Shown: positions 15,701-24,489, numbered from the stretch's first letter. The stretch is DNA of 64,000 nt from Polaromonas sp. (GCA_013298945.1 JAAFJR010000001.1:434001-498000); one strand, 5' to 3'. Numbers and translations: made by a program. Notes: generated by a model from the sequence alone, not told the origin.

Positions 15701-16774
15701 ATGTTAGACAGCGAGCAATTATTCAAGCAAATTCAAACGTGGGCGTTAGAGCTGGGATTTTCTCAGATTGGCGCGACAGGCGTTGACTTGTCTGCCGCCG
15801 AGCCTGGTTTGTTGTCGTGGTTAGCCAACGGTTTTCATGGTGACATGACGTATATGGCAGCGCATGGCTTGAAGCGAGCGCGACCGGCTGAGCTGGTGCC
15901 TGGTACGGTGTGTGTGCTGACAGCGCGTATGGATTATTTGCCTAGTTCGACATCAAACGACTGGACAGACCTTGAATTGCAGCGGTTGAATCGTCCAAAT
16001 GAAGCCATAGTTTCTGTTTATGCCCGAGGGCGCGACTACCACAAAGTGCTGCGCGCGCGGCTACAACGCTTAAGTGAGCGAATCGCGGAACACATCTCGC
16101 CGTTGGGCTACCGCGTCTTCACCGATTCCGCCCCTGTGCTGGAAGCCGAACTCGCCAGTCGCAGTGGCCAAGGATGGCGCGGCAAGCACACGCTGGTGCT
16201 GAACCGCGAGGCGGGGAGCATGTTTTTCTTAGGTGAAATTTTCTTGGATATTGCCCTGCCGCACAGCGCGCCAGTGACGGCGCATTGCGGTAGCTGCAGC
16301 GCTTGCATAGATATTTGCCCCACGAAAGCCATCATCGCACCACACAAGCTGGACGCGCGGCGTTGCATTTCGTATTTGACCATTGAACACGCAGGTTCAA
16401 TTCCTTTAGAGTTACGACCCCTGATTGGCAACCGCATCTATGGCTGCGATGATTGCCAGCTTGTTTGCCCTTGGAATAAGTTTGCCAAACGCAGTGCATT
16501 GCCTGATTTTGACGAACGCGCCGGATTAAACGGGCAGCAACTAGGCACTTTGTTTGATTGGACGGAAGATGTTTTTCTGAAGTTCACCGAAGGCAGCCCG
16601 ATTCGCCGCATTGGGCATGAGCGCTGGTTGCGGAATATTGCCGTTGCGCTTGGCAATGCGCGTAGGGTTGCGTTGAAACTGGAAGTAGCTTTGATTGATG
16701 CAACGCTGCAAACCAGAGTGAATCATCCCAGTGAACTCGTCAAAGAGCACGTCGCTTGGGCACTGGCTCAGTGA
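15701..16774 (+). CDS. queG: Epoxyqueuosine reductase
   Basis: A cobalamin- and 4Fe-4S-dependent enzyme performing the last step of queuosine synthesis in tRNA. The 357-residue protein has the N-terminal GFSQIGATGVD and GDMTYMAAHG motifs, GRDYHKVLRARL, the catalytic-region FTDSAPVLEAELASRSGQGWRGKHTLVLNR, and two ferredoxin-type clusters: CGSCSACIDICPTKAI and GCDDCQLVCPWNK, with CISYLTIEH between them. Length is typical. It is divergent from tsaE (45 bases apart), a common arrangement in Burkholderiales, and convergent with the AEC permease. Confidence 0.96.
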   Translation: MLDSEQLFKQIQTWALELGFSQIGATGVDLSAAEPGLLSWLANGFHGDMTYMAAHGLKRARPAELVPGTVCVLTARMDYLPSSTSNDWTDLELQRLNRPNEAIVSVYARGRDYHKVLRARLQRLSERIAEHISPLGYRVFTDSAPVLEAELASRSGQGWRGKHTLVLNREAGSMFFLGEIFLDIALPHSAPVTAHCGSCSACIDICPTKAIIAPHKLDARRCISYLTIEHAGSIPLELRPLIGNRIYGCDDCQLVCPWNKFAKRSALPDFDERAGLNGQQLGTLFDWTEDVFLKFTEGSPIRRIGHERWLRNIAVALGNARRVALKLEVALIDATLQTRVNHPSELVKEHVAWALAQ

Positions 16775-16779
16775 ACTTT

Positions 16780-17682
16780 TTAAATCAACGACAAAGCAAA
16801 AGGCAAACTCAGCACCCCCAAGAGTGTCGATAAGGTGACTAATCCCGCTACATAACCACCATCAAACCCCATGCGTGCTGCTAAAACATAGGCAGTTGGC
16901 GCGGTTGGCAGGGCAGAGAACATCATCAGCACCGTTGCTTGCACGGGTGAGAGTTTGAACAGCAGCGATAAACCCAGCGCAATCACAGGTGCAATCGCGT
17001 GGCGAATGGCTAGCAAGCTAACGGCCAAGGTTTTAGCCCTTGCTAGCGTTGCAAACTGCATGCCCGCGCCAGCCGCCATCAAACCCAGCGGAATAGACGC
17101 ACCGCCAATGCGGCTCACCGTGGGCGTGATCCAATCAGGAAATCTAAACCCTAGCAAATTACAAACCAGCCCAGACACGGTGGCGATGATGAAGGGGTTA
17201 CGCAGCAGCTCACCCATGAACCCCGTTTTGCCATGTCGCGCCATGGGCCACACGGCCGCCATGTTGAACAGAGGTACGCAAATACCAATCAGCACCGAAA
17301 TCAACAACAAACCGGGGGCACCGGCCAAGCGTTCTGCCAACGCTAAGCCGATGAAGGAGTTGAACCGAAAGGCAATTTGCGCACTGGCGGCGTGGTCGCG
17401 GCTAGAAAAGTGGCTTTTGAAACCTGGCAAAAAAGGCAAGGCATACGCCAAGCCCACGGTGCAAACGCCCGTTAATAAACCCGCAAAGACGAAGTTTGAA
17501 ACTTCATCCAAGCGAATAGGGCTTTTGACGATGGACGAAAACAGCAAAACCGGGAACAAAAAGTAAAACACCAGTTTTTCGACCTGCGACCACACAGCGC
17601 GATCTAAAGCCGTGAAGCGGCAAATCAAATAGCCGCACAAAATCAAGGAAAAATCAGGGATGAGGAGTTGTGCGTAGTACAA
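16780..17682 (-). CDS. AEC family transporter (auxin efflux carrier type)
   Basis: About 300 residues with roughly ten hydrophobic segments in two inverted halves. It begins YYAQLLIPDFSLILCGYLICRF and has the membrane motif FLFPVLLFSSIV and the C-terminal ALPTAPTAYVLAARMGFD, typical of AEC permeases, which export or exchange small carboxylates. The substrate is unknown. No ATG lies at the start; TTG 17682 places YYAQLL at the N-terminus as in relatives, while TTG 17712 would add ten residues. It is divergent from a Bug receptor, 136 bases away. Confidence 0.85.
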   Translation of the reverse strand: MYYAQLLIPDFSLILCGYLICRFTALDRAVWSQVEKLVFYFLFPVLLFSSIVKSPIRLDEVSNFVFAGLLTGVCTVGLAYALPFLPGFKSHFSSRDHAASAQIAFRFNSFIGLALAERLAGAPGLLLISVLIGICVPLFNMAAVWPMARHGKTGFMGELLRNPFIIATVSGLVCNLLGFRFPDWITPTVSRIGGASIPLGLMAAGAGMQFATLARAKTLAVSLLAIRHAIAPVIALGLSLLFKLSPVQATVLMMFSALPTAPTAYVLAARMGFDGGYVAGLVTLSTLLGVLSLPFALSLI

Positions 17683-17818
17683 GGGTGGGGTCTTATTTGG
17701 GTTCTGAATCAATCTAGGGGTTATCCATTATGTAGTATCCCCATTCATGGAAAAGTTACTTTGAATTATCATGGCACAAGTTTTGCCTCTATATTGAATG
17801 GTTTTCACAAGGATTTGC

Positions 17819-18796
17819 ATGAAAAAGATAAAATTTGCTATCAAATTAATAGCTGCTTTGACAATAATTACGACGGCTACAGGCGTTTTTGCTCAAAACT
17901 ACCCGAATAAAACCATCAAACTGCAAGTGCCGTTTGCGCCAGGCGGTACGACAGATATTGTCGCCCGCGTGATTGCAGAGCCGTTGGGTAGAGCTTTGGG
18001 TGTCTCTGTCATTGTAGAAAACAAAGCCGGCGGCGGCGGCGTGATTGGTGCGAATGAAACTGCTAAGTCCGCGCCTGATGGCTATTCGCTCGGCATGGCT
18101 ACGGTGTCAACCACAGCGGCCAACCCTGCCATCAACCCGAAAACACCTTACAACCCGATTACTGATTTCACGCCCATCATCAACATTGCCGCCACGCCGA
18201 ACGTGATTGCGGTTCACCCCAGCTTCCCAGCGAAAGACTACAAAAGCTTTTTGGCTGAGCTGAAAAAATCGCCAGGCAAATATTCCTACGCCACATCGGG
18301 TACAGGCGGCATTGGGCATTTGCAAACGGAATTGTTCAAGAATTTGAGCGGCACGTTCATCACGCACATTCCTTATCGTGGCGCAGGGCCGGCTTTGAAC
18401 GACACGGTGGCTGGCCAAGTGCCAATTATTTTTGATAATTCCCCCTCAGCCATGCCGTTCATCACGACCAATCGCCTTGTGCCTATCGTGGTAGCCGCAC
18501 CGCAGCGCTTGGCGCAAATGCCCAATGTGCCGACCTTCAAAGAAGTCGGTCTAGAGCCCGTTAACCGCATGGCTTATTACGGCATTTATGGTCCTAAAGG
18601 TTTGCCGAAAGAGGTGGTCGACAAAATCAACGCAGGCGTGCGCAAAGCTTTGGAAGACCCCGCCGTGCGCAAGCGCATTGAAGACACAGGCTCCATCGTG
18701 GTGGCGAATACGCCTGAGCAGTTTGCCGAGCAAATCAAAGCCGAGTTTGCCGTCTACAAAAAAGTGGTGGACGTGGCGAACTTGAAGTTGGATTAA
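17819..18796 (+). CDS. Bug-family (TctC-like) tripartite tricarboxylate receptor
   Basis: A periplasmic solute-binding protein of the Bug family, 325 residues. A Sec signal peptide ([10 protein letters not shown]...GVFA, cleaved before QNYPNK) precedes the family hallmarks [66 protein letters not shown] and the C-terminal [16 protein letters not shown]. The ligand is probably an organic acid. Start at ATG 17819 has AAGGA seven bases upstream. No TctA/TctB membrane genes are present. The hydrophobic core of the signal peptide is encoded by a dispersed repeat. xerD follows 22 bases downstream. Confidence 0.92.
   Translation: MKKIKFAIKLIAALTIITTATGVFAQNYPNKTIKLQVPFAPGGTTDIVARVIAEPLGRALGVSVIVENKAGGGGVIGANETAKSAPDGYSLGMATVSTTAANPAINPKTPYNPITDFTPIINIAATPNVIAVHPSFPAKDYKSFLAELKKSPGKYSYATSGTGGIGHLQTELFKNLSGTFITHIPYRGAGPALNDTVAGQVPIIFDNSPSAMPFITTNRLVPIVVAAPQRLAQMPNVPTFKEVGLEPVNRMAYYGIYGPKGLPKEVVDKINAGVRKALEDPAVRKRIEDTGSIVVANTPEQFAEQIKAEFAVYKKVVDVANLKLD
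17845..17890 (+). repeat. Dispersed REP-like repeat, copy 8 (encodes a signal peptide)
   Basis: ATTAATAGCTGCTTTGACAA then TAATTACGACGGCTACAGGCGTTTTT aligns with the plus-strand form. Read as [15 protein letters not shown] in the same frame as the amiC and trmB copies; the expected in-frame TAG is TTG here. Confidence 0.75.
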
Positions 18797-18818
18797 TGTA
18801 GTGGATTGTTGAGCAGTA

Positions 18819-19751
18819 TTGATTCGCGCCATTAACGCTGAAATCACGCCCATCCATGCACCCAACCACATCGATACCTTTATCGATGCGTTGTGGCTGG
18901 AAGATGGGCTGTCAAAAAACACGCTGGAAGCTTATCGGCGTGATTTAACACTTTACGCGCAGTGGTTGAGCACGCGCGAGAATTTGTCCCACAAAGGCGT
19001 TGACGAAACGGTTGAAGCCGACATTAACGCCTACTTTTCTGCTAAACACGCGTCCACCAAAGCCACTTCGGCGAATCGTAGGTTGACCGTACTCAAACGC
19101 TATTTCCGCTGGGCTATGCGCGAGCGCTTCATCAACGCTGACCCCACTTTGAAGCTGCAAGCCGCCAAGCAAGCCCTGCGTGTCCCCAAAACCATGAGCG
19201 AAGCGCAAGTTGAAGCGCTGCTTGATGCCCCAGACATTGACACCCCGCTAGGCCTGCGCGACCGCACCATGCTGGAACTGATGTACGCCAGTGGTTTGCG
19301 GGTCAGCGAACTGGTGACACTGAAAGTTTTTAATCTGAGCATGACCGAAGGTGTACTGCGCGTGATTGGCAAAGGCAACAAAGAACGACTTGTGCCTTTT
19401 GGTGAAGTTGCCCGACTTTGGATTGAGCGTTACTTAGAAGCATCTCGCCCGCAGATTTTGGGGCAACAGCAAACGCAGGATTTGTTTGTCACTCACCTAG
19501 GCGCAGGCATGACGCGGGTGATGTTTTGGTACACCGTCAAAAAACATGCATTCACGGCGCATATCACCAGCCCGCTGTCGCCGCACACCCTGCGGCATGC
19601 TTTTGCGACGCACTTGCTAAACCACGGCGCGGATTTACGTACTGTGCAGTTATTGTTAGGTCATGCCGATATTTCAACGACGACGATTTACACGCATGTG
19701 GCGCGGGAGCGGCTGAAACAGATTCATGCTGTCCATCATCCGCGTGGTTAA
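18819..19751 (+). CDS. xerD: Tyrosine recombinase XerD
   Basis: With XerC it resolves chromosome dimers at dif. The 310-residue protein has a SAM-like N-terminal domain (FIDALWLEDGLSKNTLEAYRRDL) and a catalytic domain with the full tyrosine-recombinase set: Arg in SGLRVSELVTL, Lys in GKGNKERLVPFG, HTLRHAFATHLL (HxxR), LLGHADISTTTIYTHV (His and nucleophile Tyr). Length and motifs match XerD rather than a phage integrase, and no att site or phage gene is adjacent. The start is a TTG (18819), as no ATG precedes the conserved region. A terminator follows. Confidence 0.93.
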   Translation: MIRAINAEITPIHAPNHIDTFIDALWLEDGLSKNTLEAYRRDLTLYAQWLSTRENLSHKGVDETVEADINAYFSAKHASTKATSANRRLTVLKRYFRWAMRERFINADPTLKLQAAKQALRVPKTMSEAQVEALLDAPDIDTPLGLRDRTMLELMYASGLRVSELVTLKVFNLSMTEGVLRVIGKGNKERLVPFGEVARLWIERYLEASRPQILGQQQTQDLFVTHLGAGMTRVMFWYTVKKHAFTAHITSPLSPHTLRHAFATHLLNHGADLRTVQLLLGHADISTTTIYTHVARERLKQIHAVHHPRG

Positions 19752-19772
19752 GGCGTTTGCAATTTACAAAAT

Positions 19773-19801
19773 AAAAAAGCGCCTCGATAGGCGCTTTTTT
19801 G
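19773..19801. terminator. Bidirectional Rho-independent terminator xerD/bktB
   Basis: AAAAAAGCGCCT-CGAT-AGGCGCTTTTTT is a perfect 12-bp-arm hairpin with A and T runs on each side. It lies between the convergent xerD and bktB stops. Confidence 0.92.
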
Positions 19802-19821
19802 TGGATGAAAGAGGCAGAGAG

Positions 19822-21006
19822 TTACATGCGTTCAAAAATTGCCGCAATACCCTGTCCACCGCCAATACACATCGTCACCAAGGCGTAACGGCCTTTGATG
19901 CGTTGCAGTTCATACAGCGCTTTCACGGTAATCACCGCGCCAGTCGCACCAATCGGGTGACCGAGTGAAATGCCGGAGCCGTTCGGGTTGACTTTTGCTG
20001 GGTCTAAGCCTAAATCTTTGGTCACAGCGCAAGCTTGGGCCGCAAAGGCTTCGTTGGCTTCGATCACATCCAAATCATTCACCGTCAAACCCGCCATTTT
20101 CAGGGCTTTTTGGGTGGCAGGTACAGGGCCAATGCCCATGTATTTCGGGTCGACTCCAGCGTGGGCATAGGCTACCAAACGTGCTAGAGGCTGCAGCCCA
20201 CGGGCTTGGGCAACGCTTTTCTCCATCAACACCACAGCGGCAGCCGCGTCGTTGATACCGGAGGCATTGCCCGCTGTCACCGTACCGTTTTCTTTGATGA
20301 ACACGGGTTTCAACTTAGCCATATCTGCCATCGTGCAATTGCTGCGGAAGTGTTCGTCAGTCGCGTAGGCTACGTCTCCCTTTTTGTTTTTCAACATGAC
20401 GGGGACGATTTGCTCGGTGAAGTAGCCGGCTTCGGTCGCGCGTTGGGCGCGGTTGTGGCTTTCTACGGCCAAAGCGTCCTGCGTTTCGCGGGTGATGCCC
20501 CATTTCGCGGCGATGTTTTCAGCGGTCACACCCATGTGGATGGTGTGGAACGGGTCGTGCAGCGCACCAACCACCATGTCGATCATCTTGGTGTCGCCCA
20601 TACGAGCACCCCAGCGGGTGTTGAGCGAGGCGTAAGGGCCACGGCTCATGTTTTCAGCGCCGCCGCCTATGGCGACATCCGCATCGCCCAGCAAAATCGA
20701 TTGGCTGGCCGACACAATGGCTTGCAGGCCGGAGCCGCACAGGCGGTTCACGTTGAAAGCCGGCGTACCCTCGGCGCAGCCACCGTTGATGGCCGCAACG
20801 CGCGACAAATACATGTCTTTCGGCTCGGTGTTGACCACATGGCCAAAGACAACATGGCCAACGTCTGTGCCGTCCACATTGGCGCGTTTGAGGGATTCAC
20901 GCACAACTTGAGCGGCCAGCTCGGTGGGGGCGACGTCTTTCAAACTACCGCCAAATGTGCCAATAGCAGTGCGCACACCGCTAACTACAACGACTTCACG
21001 ACTCAT
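19822..21006 (-). CDS. bktB: Acetyl-CoA acyltransferase / beta-ketothiolase (BktB-like)
   Basis: A 394-residue thiolase closely resembling Cupriavidus BktB, starting REVVVVSGVRTAIGTFGGSLKDVAPTEL. Catalytic residues are visible: acyl-accepting Cys in VNRLCGSGLQAI (about 88), His in SLGHPIGATGA and the base Cys in MCIGGGQG near the C-terminus; EANEAFAAQ is also present. It reversibly condenses or cleaves acetyl-CoA with acyl-CoA (C4-C5 and longer), serving beta-oxidation, acetoacetate use or PHA precursor supply. A single gene between convergent xerD and an RluA-type gene; no phaA/phaB neighbours. Confidence 0.93.
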   Translation of the reverse strand: MSREVVVVSGVRTAIGTFGGSLKDVAPTELAAQVVRESLKRANVDGTDVGHVVFGHVVNTEPKDMYLSRVAAINGGCAEGTPAFNVNRLCGSGLQAIVSASQSILLGDADVAIGGGAENMSRGPYASLNTRWGARMGDTKMIDMVVGALHDPFHTIHMGVTAENIAAKWGITRETQDALAVESHNRAQRATEAGYFTEQIVPVMLKNKKGDVAYATDEHFRSNCTMADMAKLKPVFIKENGTVTAGNASGINDAAAAVVLMEKSVAQARGLQPLARLVAYAHAGVDPKYMGIGPVPATQKALKMAGLTVNDLDVIEANEAFAAQACAVTKDLGLDPAKVNPNGSGISLGHPIGATGAVITVKALYELQRIKGRYALVTMCIGGGQGIAAIFERM

Positions 21007-21116
21007 GACTGTCTCCCAAAATGATGAATGAAAAGGTGGATGAAAATGTATATGGCTTGATTATTCTCTCTCTTGCCGTCAAACACCTTACGCCATTGAA
21101 ATTGGTTAAAAGCAGC

Positions 21117-21761
21117 TTAAAACGGTGGATGACAGTGCAAATCAATCACCTCACCCGTCACAGGGTGCGCAAATGTCAGCTGGCTGGCATGCAACATCAA
21201 CCGCGCTGACTTGGTCATAACTTCGGGTGATGCATATAAGTGATCGCCCAAAATTGGATGCCCAAGTGACTGCAAATGCACCCGCAGCTGGTGCGTGCGC
21301 CCGGTGATGGGTGCTAGTTCTAGCCGGGTTGTGTCAGTGGCAGCGTTGTAACTGACAACTTTATAGTGCGTTTGGCTGGGCTTCCCCTCTTGCGGGTCTA
21401 TTTTCATCAGCGGGCGGTTGATCCAATCGTTTGCTATTGGTTTGTCAATCAGTTGCCATTCTTCTGACGAGTTTTTCAGCATCTGGCCATCAACAACAGC
21501 AACATAGCGTTTTTTAACTTCACGGTCTTGAAAGGCGATGCTCAGCGTTCGATGCAGTGCTGCACTTCGCGCCATCAGCAAAATGCCAGATGTAGACATA
21601 TCCAAACGGTGGACGGTCAAAGCCTCTGGGTAAATCTGCTGAACGCGGGTTCTTAAGCAATCAGCCTTTTCAGGGCCTTTGCCTGGTACGGACAGCAAAC
21701 CGCTGGGTTTGTTGAACACCAGCAGGGCGCTGTCTTGGTAAATCAGGTCGAATTCACTCAT
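21117..21761 (-). CDS. RluA-family pseudouridine synthase
   Basis: A 214-residue synthase that isomerises uridine in rRNA or tRNA. Motifs: VFNKPSGLLSVPGKGPE, catalytic Asp in VHRLDMSTSGILLMA (about residue 55), VKKRYVAVVDG, GRTHQLRVHLQSLGHPILGDHLYA. It lacks an S4 domain, and its short length resembles RluA itself (23S U746 and tRNA U32), which would be the best guess. Ends 110 bases before bktB's start on the same strand; a REP palindrome separates it from trmB. Confidence 0.92.
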   Translation of the reverse strand: MSEFDLIYQDSALLVFNKPSGLLSVPGKGPEKADCLRTRVQQIYPEALTVHRLDMSTSGILLMARSAALHRTLSIAFQDREVKKRYVAVVDGQMLKNSSEEWQLIDKPIANDWINRPLMKIDPQEGKPSQTHYKVVSYNAATDTTRLELAPITGRTHQLRVHLQSLGHPILGDHLYASPEVMTKSARLMLHASQLTFAHPVTGEVIDLHCHPPF

Positions 21762-21780
21762 CCGTTATCTTTGATTTTTA

Positions 21781-21841
21781 CCGTTCGCCCTGAGCTTGTC
21801 GAAGGGTTGGCACAGAGGCTTCGACAGGCTCAGCCCGAACG
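21781..21841. repeat. REP palindrome (CCGTTCGCCCTGAGC type)
   Basis: CCGTTCGCCCTGAGCTTGTC... and ...GACAGGCTCAGCCCGAACGG form near-complementary arms about an 11-base centre. This belongs to a family of REP sequences common in many proteobacteria. A degenerate copy lies at 57823-57890. Confidence 0.88.
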
Positions 21842-21855
21842 GAATGGATAGTGTT

Positions 21856-22683
21856 TCAAACACGTTCAAAAACGACATCCCACACGCCATGCCCCAGCTT
21901 GATGCCCCGGTTTTCAAACTTGGTCAGCGGGCGGTAGTGCGGTTTCGGCGAATAACCGGCTAAGGCAGCATCTTTGACGGGATCTGCGCGGTTTTTTAAT
22001 AGAGGCTCCGCACTCAGCACTTCTAAAATCTGCTCGGCATAGGGCTGCCAGTCGGTTGCACAGTGAATGTAGCCGCCTACTTTGAGCCGAGCTGCGAGCT
22101 TGGCGATGAGTGGCTGCTGAATCAACCTGCGCTTGTTGTGGCGCTTTTTGTGCCACGGGTCGGGAAAGAAAATGTGCACGCCGTCCAAACTGGCCAGCGG
22201 CAGCATGTGGTCGATCACCTCCACCGCATCGTGGGAAATGATGCGGATGTTGTCAACGGGGTGCTCAGTTTCTAAACTCTCGCCAATGCGCTTGAGCAGC
22301 GCGCCCACGCCGGGCTGGTGCACTTCGCAGGCTAAAAAGCGGGTATCAGGCAGCAAAGCGGCAATATGCGCCGTGGCTTCGCCCATTCCGAAACCAATTT
22401 CAAAAACAACAGGATTAACGGCTGCAAAGGCTATTTTAGAGGTATTTTCGGCTGTAGCCAGCGTATTTGTTGCCTGAGCAGCTATTAAATTAATAGCATT
22501 TTGATGTTCATCGTATTTCAGTAAAAACTGCTCACCCAAATCAGCAAAAGCTTTGGTTTGCCCCGTGGTGATGCGCCCAGCGCGGCGCACGAAGCTTTTT
22601 ATAGTCTTAAGAAATTTTGGAGGAGCGTCACCGTTTGATACTTCGGCAGACGTGTTTGTAGGGTTTAAATTAGTGTCATTCAC
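21856..22683 (-). CDS. trmB: tRNA (guanine-N7-)-methyltransferase
   Basis: Methylates G46 of tRNA using S-adenosylmethionine. The 275-residue protein has the SAM-binding VFEIGFGMGEATAHIA (about residues 90-105), FLACEVHQPGVGALLKRI, DGVHIFFPDPWHKKRHNKRRLIQQ and the C-terminal YRPLTKFENRGIKLGH, all diagnostic. The N-terminal about 80 residues are variable, and part of them (NAINLIAAQATNTLAT, about 62-77) is encoded by a dispersed repeat copy. It lies upstream of the pseudouridine synthase on the same strand. Confidence 0.95.
   Translation of the reverse strand: MNDTNLNPTNTSAEVSNGDAPPKFLKTIKSFVRRAGRITTGQTKAFADLGEQFLLKYDEHQNAINLIAAQATNTLATAENTSKIAFAAVNPVVFEIGFGMGEATAHIAALLPDTRFLACEVHQPGVGALLKRIGESLETEHPVDNIRIISHDAVEVIDHMLPLASLDGVHIFFPDPWHKKRHNKRRLIQQPLIAKLAARLKVGGYIHCATDWQPYAEQILEVLSAEPLLKNRADPVKDAALAGYSPKPHYRPLTKFENRGIKLGHGVWDVVFERV
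22448..22502 (-). repeat. Dispersed REP-like repeat, copy 9 (inside trmB)
   Basis: GGCTGTAGCCAGCGTATTTG then TTGCCTGAGCAGCTATTAAATTAATAGC. On the trmB strand it reads AINLIAAQATNTLATAE, nearly the same peptide as in amiC; the expected TAG is CAG. Confidence 0.9.
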
Positions 22684-22718
22684 GGGTGATATTGTAAAGA
22701 GCTTGGGATGTTGGATTG

Positions 22719-23603
22719 TTACTGCGCTGCCCTGTGCATGTGTGTGATCAGGTGGCGAATAGCGGGGGAGACCACAGAATCGCTGCGGATGATGGCGCCT
22801 ATGGTCAAATCCAGCCCTTTTTCTGCAATCGGTACCACACTGATGAACTGTGCCGTGCTGGGATGAACCGCAATTTGCTGCGGCATCAAGCCCAAGACGT
22901 CGCCACTGGCAACGATGGACAGCAGCGATAAGGTGGAGTTGACAATAGCGCCAACACGTGGGGCAGGCATGTTGTTGGCTTCAAACAGCGCTTTAACATA
23001 GCCAGAATCGGAGTTTGCACCCGTGTAAACCCAGCTTGCGCCATCAAGTTCACGCAACGATTTGGCCTGAGCGAGCGGGTGACCTTTGCGGGCGACCACC
23101 ACCATGGTGGTCGTCATCAACGGCTCTATGGTGAATTCTCCTTTGGGTAAATCGTCGGGAATACCGCCCACGGCCACGTCAACTTCACCTTTGCGTAGCC
23201 GTTGCAGCTGGGCAATGTACAGCTCTTCGGTCACTTTGATGCGGATATTGGGAAAGGCTCGGCAGTAAGTGCGCAGTGTTTCGGGGATGATGAGCATCAC
23301 CGCCAGTGGCACAGCGCCTATGGTTAATTCGCCCACCATATTGCCGCTGAGTTGGTTGATCTCGTTGGTGGCAAGTTTAAGTTCTCGTACCACTGTCAAG
23401 GCGCGAGCATGTAGCGCTTTGCCTTGCTCAGTGGGTTTCACGCCCTTTGATGTGCGGGTGAGTAGTGTTGCGGACAGCTCTACTTCCAACGCCCGCAACA
23501 TTTTGGTTAGTGCGGGCTGCGAAATATTCAAGCGCCGCGCTGCGCCACGCAAGCTACCTTCTTCGATAGATGCAACCAAGGCATTGAGGGATGAAAGCTT
23601 CAT
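22719..23603 (-). CDS. LysR-type regulator of the adjacent ring-cleavage genes
   Basis: A 294-residue LysR regulator: winged-helix N-terminus (LNALVASIEEGSLRGAARRLNISQPALTKMLRALEVEL) and a periplasmic-binding-type effector domain (about 90-294, from GELTIGAVPLAVML). It is divergent from the intradiol dioxygenase, Bug receptor and gallate dioxygenase genes, so it is the probable regulator of that unit, with an aromatic acid such as gallate as a plausible effector. The 130-base gap contains a palindromic GATAAC/GTTATC site. Pseudomonas GalR, which controls gallate genes, is also LysR-type, but the identity is inferred. Confidence 0.88.
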   Translation of the reverse strand: MKLSSLNALVASIEEGSLRGAARRLNISQPALTKMLRALEVELSATLLTRTSKGVKPTEQGKALHARALTVVRELKLATNEINQLSGNMVGELTIGAVPLAVMLIIPETLRTYCRAFPNIRIKVTEELYIAQLQRLRKGEVDVAVGGIPDDLPKGEFTIEPLMTTTMVVVARKGHPLAQAKSLRELDGASWVYTGANSDSGYVKALFEANNMPAPRVGAIVNSTLSLLSIVASGDVLGLMPQQIAVHPSTAQFISVVPIAEKGLDLTIGAIIRSDSVVSPAIRHLITHMHRAAQ

Positions 23604-23628
23604 ATTGCCGTCAATTTTACAGTTAATT

Positions 23629-23657
23629 GATAACTATAGGTTATCGCGAGAGTTATC
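23629..23657. promoter_or_regulatory. Putative LysR operator
   Basis: GATAAC-TATAG-GTTATC (23629-23645) is a dyad with 6-bp arms, and a third half-site GTTATC lies at 23652-23657. It sits 26 bases upstream of the LysR start and 77 bases before the divergent dioxygenase gene, as expected for a LysR recognition site plus activation half-site. Confidence 0.55.
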
Positions 23658-23733
23658 TTGGCATCTATTCAAATTGAGCGATTGAAAACAAAATCAATTT
23701 GTAAATAAATTTTCACTTTTTAAAAAAACAAAT

Positions 23734-24441
23734 ATGTCAAAGACTTCTACAGCTAAAAATTTCGTGGATCAAGAGCGCCGTAATCTTTTGCTACAAGCAA
23801 GTGGTTTAGCTCTCGCAGCGCCAGTCGTGGCGCTTGTAGGATGCGGTAGTTCGGATTCAGCTAGCGCTGGTGCAAGCGTGGTTGCTGGAAATTGTGGTGC
23901 ATTGACGCCAGCAGTACCCCAGGGGCCGTATTACGTACCAGCTCTAAACCGCACAGACATCACGGAAGGACGTGAGGGTATTCCTTCTGTCTATCGCTTT
24001 AAAGTCCAAGATTCAAATTGCAAGCCCATTCCAGATGCAGTCGTAGACATTTGGCAGTGCGATAAAGACGGTGTTTATTCCGCTTTTTCATCCCAAAACA
24101 CAGCAGGTGAGACGTGGCTAAGGGGCTATTTTGCGACAGGTGCTGACGGTATGGTTTCATTCAATACTGTTTTCCCTGGGTGGTACGACGGACGTTTAAC
24201 CCACTTGCACGTAAAAGTGCATGTTGGTGGCGTAGTGCGCCAAACCACAAATGTGTTTTACCCAAAAGCTATAGAAACTGCCGTTTATGCAAACGCTTTG
24301 TACACCAAAGGGCAAAACCCTACGACTGTCGCTCGCGATGTGGAGCTTAGGGGGGACACTGCCCGATTCAATACGCTAACAATGGTGGGACAAGCAAGCG
24401 GCGCAGGCTATGTTTTTGATTACGTATTCACCATCGTTTGA
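23734..24441 (+). CDS. Exported (Tat lipoprotein) intradiol ring-cleavage dioxygenase
   Basis: The 235-residue protein belongs to the non-haem Fe(III) intradiol dioxygenases (protocatechuate 3,4-dioxygenase type). Candidate ligands are Tyr in PQGPYYVP and Tyr/His/His in PGWYDGRLTHLHVKVHVGG; AVVDIWQCDKDGVYS and LRGYFATGADGMVSFNTVFPGWY are family blocks. Unusually, the N-terminus has a twin-arginine motif (ERRNLLLQ), a hydrophobic stretch and a lipobox (LVGC, Cys about 49) followed by a Ser/Ala-rich linker, so it is predicted to be a lipoprotein outside the cytoplasm. First gene of a LysR-divergent unit with a Bug receptor and gallate dioxygenase. Confidence 0.85.
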   Translation: MSKTSTAKNFVDQERRNLLLQASGLALAAPVVALVGCGSSDSASAGASVVAGNCGALTPAVPQGPYYVPALNRTDITEGREGIPSVYRFKVQDSNCKPIPDAVVDIWQCDKDGVYSAFSSQNTAGETWLRGYFATGADGMVSFNTVFPGWYDGRLTHLHVKVHVGGVVRQTTNVFYPKAIETAVYANALYTKGQNPTTVARDVELRGDTARFNTLTMVGQASGAGYVFDYVFTIV

Positions 24442-24489
24442 TTAAGCAACAAAATTTACATCACTAAAACTTTAACTACTGGAGACATC

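Noticed and set aside
18819-19751. Tyrosine recombinase as a mark of a mobile island
   Set aside because: Length and motifs fit housekeeping XerD, with no att repeats, tRNA junction or phage genes.
20206-21024. A 272-codon plus-strand frame opposite bktB
   Set aside because: It is a shadow of the thiolase reading frame; the His/Val-rich translation has no recognisable domain.
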